From assembly GCF_000331305.1 (NCBI RefSeq), contig NZ_KB217483.1, positions 1,282,356 through 1,346,355 on the forward strand: a DNA stretch of 64,000 nt. Reading direction: 5' to 3'. A model generated the notes under the pieces. It ran no database searches, was not told where the DNA came from, and worked only from the letters and a program-made list of their open reading frames with translations. This DNA comes from Calothrix sp. PCC 7103 (GTDB lineage Bacteria; Cyanobacteriota; Cyanobacteriia; Cyanobacteriales; Nostocaceae). Below are positions 35,701 through 45,800 of the stretch, one piece after another. The position numbers and the translations under genes were made by a program. The number at the start of each line of letters is the position of its first letter. Positions within the stretch are counted from its first letter, which is position 1.

Positions 35701-36336
35701 CAACTTGAAAACAAAGTATGTATTTATACCTTAAAAGGATATCATGATAAAATTGGAGCAGTAACTTTTAATGCTTCTGGTTCGCTACTAGCGACTGCTG
35801 GAGAGGGTGCAATAGATGTTTGGGATGTAGAAAAAGGTATATGTCTATATACTCTAGAGGAGGAAGGGCACAAAGGTAGAGTAAAATCAGTAGCTTTTAG
35901 TCCAGATAGTCAATATTTAGTAAGCGGCAGTACTGATAGAACAATAAAAATCTGGGACTTACACAAACGTTGGTGTATTCGTAACTTTACAGGACATGGC
36001 GCCAGTGTAGTATCCGTATCTCTTAGCTCAGACGGAGAAAAAATTATTTCAAGTGCCTGCGAGCGTACTATCCGCATTTGGGACATCAATGAAAACAACC
36101 ATTCTCAAGAGCTAACTGGACACAAAAATTGGGTTTGGTCAGCAACATTTAGTCTAGACAATCAGCTAATAGCAAGCGCTAGCCAAGATGAAAGTATTAT
36201 CATTTGGGATGCGAATACAAATAAAAAGTTAGTAGTCTTGCGAGCAAAAAGACCTTACGAAGGAATGCAAATTTCATCTTCAACAGGTTTAACAGTGGCA
36301 GAAACATCTGACTTAATAACCTTGGGAGCAATTTAA
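32743..36336 (+). CDS. nSTAND (NB-ARC-type) NTPase with 14 WD40 repeats
   Basis: From ATG at 32743 this is about 1197 residues (a TTG at 32719 would add eight). The N-terminal 85 residues form a helical HTH-like domain (ILRGAWQGQSYEDIALELGY, then VGPKLWKLLS) common in front of cyanobacterial NB-ARC proteins. The P-loop is ILGMGGMGKTTLA, and the NB-ARC sensor regions follow (LVILDNM, IVTSREK, GNPLALK). A helical linker leads to 14 WD40 blades (SPDG...IW pattern), enough for two seven-bladed propellers. These STAND proteins switch on ATP hydrolysis after the WD40 part binds a ligand, and some are immune sensors. A carotenoid-oxygenase-like gene follows 34 bp downstream. No separate toxic effector domain is recognised. 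Confidence 0.9.
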   Translation: MDSVNLEEVLRFVDAVTFSKTSKHLKDIEVSILRGAWQGQSYEDIALELGYTDKYLKQDVGPKLWKLLSMVFAEKVSKTSFRSALERKYSDQNEEKNQGASTKVLPTHREAPVLIEACCDWSDAPNISAFYGRTEEIATLKQLILKDGCQLVAILGMGGMGKTTLALKLAQELQSHYEFIIWRSIRNAPELNELLSDMIQLFSGGQEKLPEKLDNQLSTLFKYLRNHRCLVILDNMESILQDGEHVGQYISGYEEYGNLLQRFAESNNQSCLIVTSREKTREITLLEGNTSKVYSLPLRGLLSKAGYQIFQARGNFFGISNEEWQEVFQHYAGNPLALKIVASAIQESSDGNMSELIPLLRRGELRFENINDLLERQFKRLGTVEKEIIYWLAINREPVSISQLSADIETEDTKNQLVDGLASLIKRSLVERSQNKRLLQPVVMEYVTEKLVQKISGGIATKDYSFLKNYALLKASSEDYVRQAQVRFILKPIINKLTSKLNGYIGVEHQLVNILNEVRQEAAFRHSYIGGNLLNLFIHLKTDLTSYDFSHFQIRQAYLQGINLHHVNFSGCNFQNSVFTKAFGAVKGVKFSPDGQILATTNTDCSISLWHVDTGQHILTCNGHTSWVSNVDFNIKNQTFLSASEDNKIKIWNLYGTCLNTIDAHTKTLRTATFSPNGELIASCGDDQLVKLWDVDTGKCLKVLDGHDGWVFSISFSPDGKLLASSSNDKSIRIWEVETGKCIQIIEGHRDWILNVNFSPDGQTFTSASFDHTIRVWKLNSGECLHILKGHTSWVWKAVFSPDGVQIASTGSDKTIKMWDVSSGKCTKTITGHTDQIWSLAYHPDGNKIATGSDDQTVRIWNITDGKCLKVIQGYTNWVKSVKFTPNSQQLVSAHQDHAIRVWHISGRQESTLKGHEGSVLSLAVHPNGEIIASGSEDHTIKIWDITDTKCLYTINEHTGDVWGVSFSPDGKLLASASYDRTIKIWQLENKVCIYTLKGYHDKIGAVTFNASGSLLATAGEGAIDVWDVEKGICLYTLEEEGHKGRVKSVAFSPDSQYLVSGSTDRTIKIWDLHKRWCIRNFTGHGASVVSVSLSSDGEKIISSACERTIRIWDINENNHSQELTGHKNWVWSATFSLDNQLIASASQDESIIIWDANTNKKLVVLRAKRPYEGMQISSSTGLTVAETSDLITLGAI

Positions 36337-36370
36337 AAATCACATTATATATAACAGGAATAAATTTTTA

Positions 36371-38689
36371 ATGAGTAAATATCAAATACCAACATCAGTA
36401 GTAAAAGCTAGTCGTGATGAAATTGATGAACTTGAACTACTCATACTAAAACAAGAAAATAAAGGTGAAGAACCCACACAAGTAGAAAAGTTGCCCGACG
36501 ATTTATCAGGTTATTATTTCGTTGTTGCTCCTTTACCGTATTTAGATGGTACTTTTGTTCTGAACGGCGACGGTATGATTTATCGTCTTGAGTTAACAGG
36601 GGGTAAACCAAAATTAAAAACGAGAATTGCCAAGACTCCTTGTTATTATGCAGACCTCGCAATTCAGTTGCAACCCAACAAATATCCAGGTAACTTCAAG
36701 TTCTACAATGGTGGTCCCAGTCGTAGAAGTCAAGCTTTAGGTACACGTAACCAACTCAACACTGCTTTCTTAAAAACAAACAAACAACTTTTTGTAACAT
36801 TTGATGCTGGACGACCATATGAAATTGACCCAGACAGCTTAGAAATATTGGCGCCTATTGGAAACACTCAAAACTGGCAAGAAATATTCCCATTATGTAG
36901 TATATTTGCCACCAACTCAAACCCAGCGCATCCAGTTTACAATATAAATCGAAACGAAATATTTACAATCAACTACTCAACAGGGTACAAAGGCAAATAC
37001 AAAATCTTTGTCCAACAAGCTTTACGATGGATTAAGCATAAATTAAGCCAAACTGAAAACCCCCTTGTTAAAAATCCGCTTGTAATTAGAGCATTTACCA
37101 ATATATTTCGCTACGGTTACGCACACTTAGTTCGCTACAATACAGAAACACAAGAATTTTCCTCATGGGAAATGATGCTTCCAGATGGACAACCAGTTGC
37201 TCCAGAGCAAACACTCCATCAAATGGCTATAACAGAAGACTATATAATATTTATGGATATAGCATTCAAAATAGAATTCTCTCAGATATTTTCTGCCATT
37301 TTTCTAGAAGGAATTGATAAATGGGATACTAACATCAACAAAATCCAAAGATTTCTTCAGAAATTTCAAAATAATCAAAAAATAATTGTCAATAATTTAA
37401 CTACCCTTTTAAATTCAGCTTCATCTGAAGAAAAACAAGATAAAAATCAAACAATTGAGAAAGCAAAAATAAATTTGTTTAGATTTGGAGCATGGATTTA
37501 CTCAATATTTATACGCCTTATACCTCCACAACCCTATACAAACTTATACATCATACCTCGTAAATCAGTACCAAAAAAGAATCAAAATGTAAAGGCTTTT
37601 AAATATATTTCTGAAATTAATTCAGAAAGCGAATCAGAAAATAATTCAGAAAATAACCCAAAAAAACGAAAAATAAGAGTCCAAAAAGTTACTATTCCTC
37701 GCGAAGTCTCACACTTTACTGTAGATTATAGCAACCCAGACAACAAAATTACCATTCATATCGGACACAACAATGGTTCAGATGTAACCGAGTGGGTAGG
37801 CAAGTACGACTTACCAGCGCGGCGAAATAAGTTACGTAAAGAATTAGCAGGTATGATAGTAGGCACAACAGATTTAGGCTGTTTAAGTCGTTACATCATC
37901 GATGCAAAAGCAGGAATAATCAGCGATGTAAGAGTAATGAGCGACCCAAGATATACTTGGTCGCTATCCGTTTATACTCATCAAGAATCATCCAACGAAT
38001 CAACAAATGAAACCAACGATAAAACTGTAAATCAAGTTAAAAATATCTATTGGATGTCATGGGGTTTTTCTTGGGAAATAATACCCGAACGAATATATCA
38101 AGCTTACAAAAACAGTGACTATCGTCATATGCATTATACTAAATTGCCTAAAGACTACAAACCTACACAATTAATTAGGCTAAACACAGAGACAATGCAA
38201 ATTGAGGATAGTTTTGAATTTCCATATGGTCATTTTGCCTGTACACCACAGTTTATTCCTAAAACTTCAACTTGTCCTCAAGACAGAGACCCATCTACGC
38301 ATGGTTACATAGTTTGTGTCGTTCTTGCTGATAATCCAGAAAATCCAAATCAACCTCAAGATGAATTTTGGATTCTCGATGCAGACGATTTTAATAATAA
38401 TCCAGTATACCGATTACAGGCGCCTTTGGTCAAACCTAGCCTAAATATAGGATTAACAATCCACTCAACGTGGTTAGAATCAAACTGGTTAGAAAAAAAT
38501 AATATCAACAATTCACAAGACGATCGTCGCAAAAAGCGACAAAAATCCGTATACGAAGATTATAGTACACTAATAATTGAAAAATCAAACTCTAACATTA
38601 AAGAATTATTTGAACAAGTAATATACCCGCATTTCATAGAACAAACCTCTGAAAAAGCAATGGAGGACTTATTAAGCAAAAATAACTAA
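36371..38689 (+). CDS. Carotenoid-oxygenase-like protein (RPE65/CCD family), enlarged
   Basis: This 772-residue protein is much longer than typical carotenoid cleavage dioxygenases (about 480-500). Family features include YFVVAPLPYLDGTFVLNGDGMIYRLEL near the start and GRPYEIDPDSLEIL (about 157-170). Candidate iron-binding histidines lie in LHQMAITEDYIIFMD, in IHIGHNNG and in IHSTWLESN near the C-terminus; I cannot check that all four are in register. An extra lysine- and asparagine-rich insertion lies around 395-440. Canonical members split carotenoids to apocarotenals at membranes. It lies 34 bp after the nSTAND/WD40 gene, suggesting one transcript. Confidence 0.72.
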   Translation: MSKYQIPTSVVKASRDEIDELELLILKQENKGEEPTQVEKLPDDLSGYYFVVAPLPYLDGTFVLNGDGMIYRLELTGGKPKLKTRIAKTPCYYADLAIQLQPNKYPGNFKFYNGGPSRRSQALGTRNQLNTAFLKTNKQLFVTFDAGRPYEIDPDSLEILAPIGNTQNWQEIFPLCSIFATNSNPAHPVYNINRNEIFTINYSTGYKGKYKIFVQQALRWIKHKLSQTENPLVKNPLVIRAFTNIFRYGYAHLVRYNTETQEFSSWEMMLPDGQPVAPEQTLHQMAITEDYIIFMDIAFKIEFSQIFSAIFLEGIDKWDTNINKIQRFLQKFQNNQKIIVNNLTTLLNSASSEEKQDKNQTIEKAKINLFRFGAWIYSIFIRLIPPQPYTNLYIIPRKSVPKKNQNVKAFKYISEINSESESENNSENNPKKRKIRVQKVTIPREVSHFTVDYSNPDNKITIHIGHNNGSDVTEWVGKYDLPARRNKLRKELAGMIVGTTDLGCLSRYIIDAKAGIISDVRVMSDPRYTWSLSVYTHQESSNESTNETNDKTVNQVKNIYWMSWGFSWEIIPERIYQAYKNSDYRHMHYTKLPKDYKPTQLIRLNTETMQIEDSFEFPYGHFACTPQFIPKTSTCPQDRDPSTHGYIVCVVLADNPENPNQPQDEFWILDADDFNNNPVYRLQAPLVKPSLNIGLTIHSTWLESNWLEKNNINNSQDDRRKKRQKSVYEDYSTLIIEKSNSNIKELFEQVIYPHFIEQTSEKAMEDLLSKNN

Positions 38690-38806
38690 TAGTATAGAGA
38701 TCGACCAAATATATTCGGTCTCCAAATAAATTTTATAACTAATTTTCGTACATACGCATGGGCAGGTTTAACAAAAGTAAACAGTAACCTGCCCAATACA
38801 TAAGCA

Positions 38807-39139
38807 CTAATCTCGTGAACTACGGTCTACAAGACTATCTGCTCGGTCAAAGTTACCATTAGCGACTTCTCTCGATATATCAGAAGCTTCCGCATCACTA
38901 ATATTTCTTGTATTCACTCGGTCAGCCATATTATCGAGACGGTTAGCTTCAGCATCATTGCCTCGATTACGTTCTGTCTGTGCTTCAGCACGCAGTCCTC
39001 CTTTAAGAGTTTCGCCTGGGGAGCTAGAACCAGAACTAGAACGGCTATCACCATCATCTGCTCGCGGTCCCGCAAAAGCTGATTGTGGTACAGATATAAC
39101 AAGTAACAAGACTAAAACTTTAGTAAGCAGAGTTTTCAT
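38807..39139 (-). CDS. Small secreted serine/aspartate-rich protein
   Basis: This 110-residue protein has a clear signal peptide (residues 1-23, SAFAG). The mature part is acidic, rich in S, D, R and N and without cysteines, and probably disordered to helical. It is divergent from the remains of a WD40 gene, and its upstream region mirrors that of the intact secreted-protein/nSTAND pair at 32.2-36.3 kb. The two small proteins do not align, so the promoter block, not the coding part, is what is shared. Function unknown. Confidence 0.6.
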   Translation of the reverse strand: MKTLLTKVLVLLLVISVPQSAFAGPRADDGDSRSSSGSSSPGETLKGGLRAEAQTERNRGNDAEANRLDNMADRVNTRNISDAEASDISREVANGNFDRADSLVDRSSRD

Positions 39140-39225
39140 AATTCTTCTAATTCAAATGAATGTATTTGTGTAAGCAGCATTAACTGCGCTCATATTAATA
39201 GTTTCTCTAATTGATATAAAAATAG

Positions 39226-39323
39226 CGATACCAATAAATTCAGGAGTTTACTTGTAGAAAAACTAAGCCATCTTGCTTCAAAAACTAATAAACCTCAGTA
39301 AAGTTAAGTAAAACTCAGGCAAG
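39226..39323 (+). promoter_or_regulatory. Conserved upstream block plus 10-bp tandem CTCAG repeats, copy B
   Basis: CGATACCAATAAATTCAGGA (39226-39245) matches copy A at 18 of 20 positions. After 68 bp from its start come three direct repeats with a 10-bp period: CTCAGTAAAG, TTAAGTAAAA, CTCAGGCAAG (39294-39323). Order and spacing match copy A within 2 bp. It lies between a small secreted-protein gene (minus) and a decayed WD40 gene (plus). Confidence 0.55.
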
Positions 39324-39381
39324 TCCTGCACGGATTGCTATACTAACCGCGCTAATGAGCGGAAACCCCTTCGCATTAAAA

Positions 39382-39590
39382 TGGAAAGTAGTAACAGGGC
39401 AATGTAGAAAAACCTTAAAAGGATACACAAAGGCATTTCGGCTAATCGACTTCAGCCCAACGGTAAAAATCTAGTAAATGGTAGCGGAGACTGCCAAGTA
39501 AGACAGATACAGGCGCCTGTATAAAAACCCTAGCCGGACACACCAGTTTAGTATTATTAGTAGCCATCAGTTCCAACAACAAATTAATTT
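39382..39590 (+). pseudogene. Decayed WD40-repeat gene (about two blades left)
   Basis: Three reading frames each carry part of a WD40 pattern. KWKVVTGQCRKTLKGYTKAF then IDFS comes first; a frameshift leads to PNGKNLVNGSGDCQVRQ; and a second shift leads to GACIKTLAGHTSLVLLVAIS. Together they read as consecutive blades with the usual TGxCxKTLxGHT and SPNGKxLVxGSGD motifs. No NTPase part remains, so the gene is dead and mostly deleted. Its position relative to the copy B promoter block equals that of the intact nSTAND gene. Confidence 0.7.
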
Positions 39591-39763
39591 TGCGGAAGTG
39601 TTTGCTTTGTTCGTTTGGGTTGGGCTGCAATCTGTGCGTCTAGATGTGCTAATAATTTATCAAGTGATTTTCCTATCTCCTTCATCTCTTCCTCTGTTTT
39701 TTTGAGATTTGCACTTAATCTTTCTCGAATCTCTGGTGCTGGTACATATGGTTTATTATTCAT
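39584..39763 (-). CDS. Small coiled-coil protein downstream of TcA
   Basis: From ATG at 39763 (GGAG 9 bases upstream) this encodes 59 residues; an upstream ATG at 39781 lacks a ribosome site. After MNNKPYVPAPEI comes a charged heptad-like helix (about residues 12-45) and a basic tail. It lies 129 bp after the TcA gene on the same strand, so it may be the last gene of the toxin transcript. Its 3' end overlaps the decayed WD40 fragment by a few bases. Function unknown; binding to a toxin subunit is a guess. Confidence 0.45.
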   Translation of the reverse strand: MNNKPYVPAPEIRERLSANLKKTEEEMKEIGKSLDKLLAHLDAQIAAQPKRTKQTLPQN

Positions 39764-39892
39764 CTGTAAGTCTCCATTCAATATTGATATTGGTGCTGTA
39801 AGAACTACCTTTAGTTTTTACAGAACTAACGTTGGCTTGAAAGGCTTCCTTGGGAAATTAGGAAGCTCTAACGAAGGCAGGCATCTGACAAA

Positions 39893-42800
39893 CTACTTTA
39901 TTAATACATACCTGACAATTAACCAAAGTTTATCGACCTCAGTTTTTACATCTTGAATTTTCACTTGCCAATTGTCTATTGGAATAGCGTTGTCTGCGGC
40001 ATGTATTGCAAATGAAACCATTGTTCCTACGTTTTGTGGCGAACCAAAATCAGTCTCGTTGTCAGACTGTATTAGCTTGATTGGTACAGATTTAAGAGCT
40101 TGGGGCTTAAATAAATACACATCGGTAGCTTGAATATTTTTTGGATTTCGCCCTTTGGTAAAAATTGGTAATCGCTCATTCAAGTTGTTAAGTATTAGTA
40201 CTCGCTCGGTACTGCCAGAGGGCGGTTGCATTGCTTTATACCATTCGCTGGCAAAGTCGTGCTTTAAGTCGAAGGCAGCAAATAGTCCCTCTTGGCGACT
40301 AAGTTCTTCAACACTCTTAATATACTCTTGCACGGACTCAGCAGCAGGTGCTTTGAGTTTGTCTCCACCTTCCAATGCTGTATAACGTATATGTAATACT
40401 GCATCTGTAATTGTGTCATAATCAAATTGCCTAAATTCGGGTAGTTCTAGGCGCCATCTACTAATAACGCCGGCGCCTTCAAATGGGATGTAGCGTTCGT
40501 CTTTGAAGTTTAGCTCAAATACACCACTATCATTTTGACCTGTACTAACGGCAATTGAAGTTATGGGTACATTAACCGTGCTAAAGCGCTCGTCGGTTTT
40601 ATCGGTTTTTTCTGGATAATCAGTTTTGTTTTTGGCGAGGGCATTTATTCGGAACTTATGTTCTAATAGTCGCAGTGTGCAATTAAGGCTAGTATAAGGA
40701 CCAACGACACAAGGAACTGTTAGAGCTACAGATTTGATACGAAGCATGTAGTGACCAGGATGATCCATGTCGAATAGTACTTCTGGTAGGGCAAATTCGC
40801 ACTTTCCAGTTTCTTTGAGTTCAATTAATGCTAAAGGATTAATTTGCCGTAGCGAAACGTGTTTTGTTACTTCGTAGTCATAGCCACGTTTTTCTTGATA
40901 GGCGCCTTCGAGTTGTTTTAAACCAATATATAACCGCTCACCAGATAGTAAACCGTTGTGGGCAGTATCCCAATAGCCAAACTGAATAAAGTTAGATGTC
41001 GTCAGTCCACGCTCGAAACGGAAGACTTTCTCTGCTTTTTTAGCTAGTTCGTAGGCTAGCGTGTAAGCTTGATAATACAACGTTTGGATTTGTCCTTCCA
41101 TCCATGTGTAGAGTTCTTCGTTGGTATATTTATTACGTAAGAATTCCTCTACTTCTTGGGCATTGTCAATATTTTTCTGCTGGTTGGTAATTTCTTGGTT
41201 GGCAATATTAATCCGAATTTGTTGGGTTAACATTTGTTTGTCAATGTTTTTGATTTCATAACCAGCAACGTTTGCTTGTTGTACACGGTCTTGTAACTGG
41301 CGCAGAAAACCACCTTTACGCCCTGCATTGGTACTCTCAAATGAGAGTTTGTTAGCGTCCGTCTGCATCCAACGTGCAATGCCTTGCATAGCACTTCCAA
41401 AATTTGAACCACCAATTGTGAAATTTGCACCAACTCCAATAGGTGTAGCAAAAGCACCAATTGTTGGTATTGCGTGTAAAATACTTGCAATACTTTCAAC
41501 CCGTCCAACATCGACTTGTTTATCAGCAACCTGCACTGATTTATCCATCTCCTCTTTTTCATAAGCAATCAATTTCAGACCGCTTTCGTCAACAGGTTGT
41601 TCGATTTGGTTGGGGAGTTCACCAAAATCAGTACTACCATTTGGTACTTTACCCAAGTCCTCACCAATCAGCTTTAAGTAATGTTGCAAACGGTAAACTG
41701 GACTTTTCCGGTTTTGTTCTAAAGCTTCTAAAGATTTTCCTGCTTCTTCTAGCTGCTGCTTTTTCACTTCCATTAAAAGGTTGTGCATTGTGCTTTCGTG
41801 CTTGGCACGCAGTTGAGATAATGCTTCCCCATCTTTTTTCTCTTTGGCTGAAAGAAAAGCATTACCCATTGATTTTAGTTCCGCACATACTTCTAAGGCT
41901 TTTTGCAATAAGTAATAGAAGCGGTAGTTAGGCATCGGGCTATTTAAGTCATTAAGCACACTTGCCAAACTAAGTCCCTGAGCAGCAGCTTGGACTAATA
42001 ATGCTGGATCAATTGGTGGTTCAAACAGTGGTAATTTACGGAATACGCCTTCAATATTCTGACAGTGGCGAATCTTAAACAAGCGGTCGTCAATAGTATC
42101 ACGGAGACCTCTTAATTTTGGGTTATCAGGTATACAGAAGTATAAAGTTGTTGCAAAACCAAAGATATTAGCTAGTCCCACAACACCATTACTTACACCG
42201 ATTGGAAATGAGGTTTGGTTGCTAAAGGGAAATGCTAATTCTAACTCAACCATTGCATTACTGAACGCATCCCATTTGTCCAATAGTGACATATAGGTTT
42301 GAGGTTGAACTTTGCCGCGTTTAGGAATTTTTTGTCCCCTTGGCCCATATATATGGCCAGCTAGTACATAAAGTTGTGTAGCTTGGTTCAGGGTTTCGAT
42401 GGTATCTTGACGAAATAAATAGTCACCCCAAGCTATTAAAATTTCGATGTATTTCATCACTACCCACTTCATGTAGGCAACAGGACGAGAGCGCGCGATA
42501 ACATGCGGTTGAAAGGGTTTATCTCGCCATTCGTTGATTTGTTGATTTGGGGTAGTATCAGGTGTGTTGGGTTGTAATCCTATAAACAGTTTTTCCAGTA
42601 CATTCTTGGCATCAACTTCTTTAAACGGTGTAAACTTCCAGAAGCGCTTATTGTCGAAACCTTGTGCAAAGGGGTCAAAGACATAGTGACACATTTTTAG
42701 TGCTTGCTCAAATTGTTGTGATTTTAACAAGCGGTCTACTAGCAGCATCGGAGCATGGAAAGGCGCCTCCCAATTATATAGAGAGTAAGGGCGTTTTAAT

Positions 42801-45800
42801 TCATGATACAGTTTTTCGCCACTGGAGTTTGTGTCAAAATATGCTCCATACGTTTCGTCTTGATCCGTAACATCCTTAAGGTAGTAACTAAATAAGGCAT
42901 CAAGGTTGCCAGTCATTAGTTTACCTAACAGTTTGTGGACAAAAGGATGGTAAAAATATAAATCTGTACCGATTTCAGGAAAAACTTTTACAATCGTTTG
43001 TTGATCGGTTGTTTTCTGTTCATCAAAATACGGCTTGTTGGTAAACCACCGTGGAGAATTAGCATCTGTTGTTTGTAACGAGTAAATCTTAGACCCTACG
43101 TAATGGAAATCTGTTGATGCGCCAGGGAAAGCTGGAATACCAGTTCCAGTATTATCTACCTGAATAATTTGACTTCCTTGGAAATGGAAAGCTGCTTTCG
43201 CTTGATGATTTCGATAAACATTGATAACTACTTCTTGTGAGGGAGAAGTTATCTCTCTTGGTACAAATTGGTAAGTGGTAACAGATGGTAGAACACGACG
43301 ACGCTGAACTAATCTCAAGTTGCTATCGCCATTGAACGGTAAAGTGTCAACAAAATCATTAAAATCGAAGTCTGGAAAAACTTCCTTAGAAACCTGCTTT
43401 TGTGTCCACTTGCTGTTGCGGTATTCACTCCAAGCAATTTTAATTTCCCAGAATTCGGCTGCTTGGGAACTGCGGGGAGGTAAATCACCAATCTCGCGGG
43501 TTGTCAAGTCTCTTTCAGTATTATCTGTTATATTTTTAACCTTCAATTCCGAGGTTGTAGTTTTCTTCATGAACTGTGGGAAAAAAACCAATAGGCGCCG
43601 ATTCCAGACTATAGGGATTAAGTATGTACCATTATTGATAGTAGTTCCATTTATGTCCTCAACGTCGTAACTTGGAATATCTACTTGGACTTTTTCCCAA
43701 GGATACCAATTTTTTTCTTTAGTATCAAAATAGCGGTAGTAGAAAAAGTATGGTGCATTGCGTGTTCGAGAAAAGATATGTAATTTGCTTCCTTCTATAT
43801 CGAGGAATAATCCAACTACCTTTAAGTTTGCTACCTCGTCTACTTTAAAAAGGTAGTTCTTTAGTGCATCTTGGACGGTTTGTGTGTTGATATCTTTTTG
43901 TAACAATTCTGATTCTAGTTCTTTGTAGAACGGACTTTTGTCGTCGCGAAGTGGAGGTTCTATCCAATTTTCTGGGTATAAAAAGACTTTGCGGTTAGCT
44001 TCCCAAACACGATACCGTTGCATCCACTCCCAACGCGCGCGACCAAGTGCCTCATTATGTACACCAATTTGATTCCCGCTTGCGTCTTTTTTATCTTCTA
44101 GCCCCAGAAAACATCGTTGAATAAACAACTGTACGCTGGAAATTGCCTGCTTGATGCGGGATGTTTCCATACAAGCGTCCATTTGTACATCTATTAAGAA
44201 AAATTCAAACAAGCTATCAGCGTCTACTACACCCCACTCTCTCAAATCTGGTTGCACTAGTAAATACGCAATTAGAGCTAGTTTTTGATTTTCTCGTAGT
44301 TGGTCGTTGAGAGGTTTGACGACTTGTTCCCAATCTTCTTGGTCATAACGCGCGCGGATAGCTTTACGAATATCTTCGGCAATTTGGTGACATACCCAGA
44401 ATTTCGATGTTGGTTTTGCCCACTCAAACAATAGGTTAATATCAACGGCGATTTTATCGGCTACTATTAATGCATGTTGTAGCTTGGCTAAATTTTCCTC
44501 ATTGCGAAATTCTTTTGGATGATTTAAGTCAAAGTGTTCGGGTTTGAGAAGCTTTTCAATATTTTCTTGCTTCCATGTGGTGACATCGGCTATTTTCTTG
44601 CTTAGTTCTTTTGCATCAGTCGCTTTAGTTGCCCACTCGAATAAATCTAGTAAATTAGTTTCGGTTTTGGGCAAGCTGTTACGGAGGGTAGTATATGCTT
44701 GTAGTCGCAAGAAATGTTTTAGTGTAATGGCGTTGATGTTAAACTGGTCAAAATCTGAGGGGTGAGTTTGCCAATAGGTTAATTCATCAACACTCAAGTT
44801 GAAATTGTTGACTAATAAGGCGCCTTTAGATAATTTAGTAAACACCTCCTCAACATCTGACCCTTGCGAGTAGTCGGGTAATAGTGCAGAAGTTGGAATA
44901 GTAGCTTTAGATAAAGTAGCTGTTTTCCACTGGAGTTGATTAATAGGCAGACCACTTACTTCTAGCCAGTATAATTTGCCACTGTTTAATTTTTTCTGTG
45001 TTGGGTCGGTTGACCAAACATTAGAAGGGTCTTCTTGTTGGTATTTAAACGAAATTAGCTCACCATCTAATTTTAAATCAGGTGGTTGAGTCTCACTGAT
45101 AGCAACAAAAGCATATGCTTCGTTTGTCGGTGGTATTAAATAACCTTTCCAGTTGCTTGTGGTTCCTGCTGGCTGTGCTTTAATGTTTTCTAATATACTT
45201 ATTGCAGTTTGATTGGATGTGCCAATCTTGAGTAAATTAGATAACATTGCGTCTGTAACATCAGTCGGTAAACTCATTGCCCCTGCTAGAGTATCGACGA
45301 TTAACCGATGTGCCAAACGTTGCCGTAGGAATGGAAGAAAATGCTGGAGAAAGTAAAACCGTTTGTCAAGGGGTGTATTTCCATCAGGTGGAAGAACATC
45401 ACCAGTTAGGAGCTGATTTTTCGTTTTGTTCTTGTCTGGTTCGATATCACATTGTGTACCAGCTTGGTCACTCGCTTTATCTTTATTTGATGGGAAAATT
45501 CCTAACAGCGCATCATTAAAGATATTTTGAGGCTGTTTGCTAACGCGGTCAATTGCCTCTACCCATTTTGTATCTGTGGAAAGTGCTTTAGCCTGAGTTT
45601 TTTCTGACTCGGTGAGAATACCCGTTACTTGAAGTCCTGCGCTAGGTGGGGTTGCATCTTTCTGGAAGTTGTATTTGAGCTTTTTGGCGAGTGTTGTTTG
45701 AGATGGAATATTAATTGTGAGATTTAAAGGAGCATTAGTTGCGTAAACTGTGGTTCCTTCTAGTAAACCAATAATTTGCTCTACTACTGATGCTTCAAAA

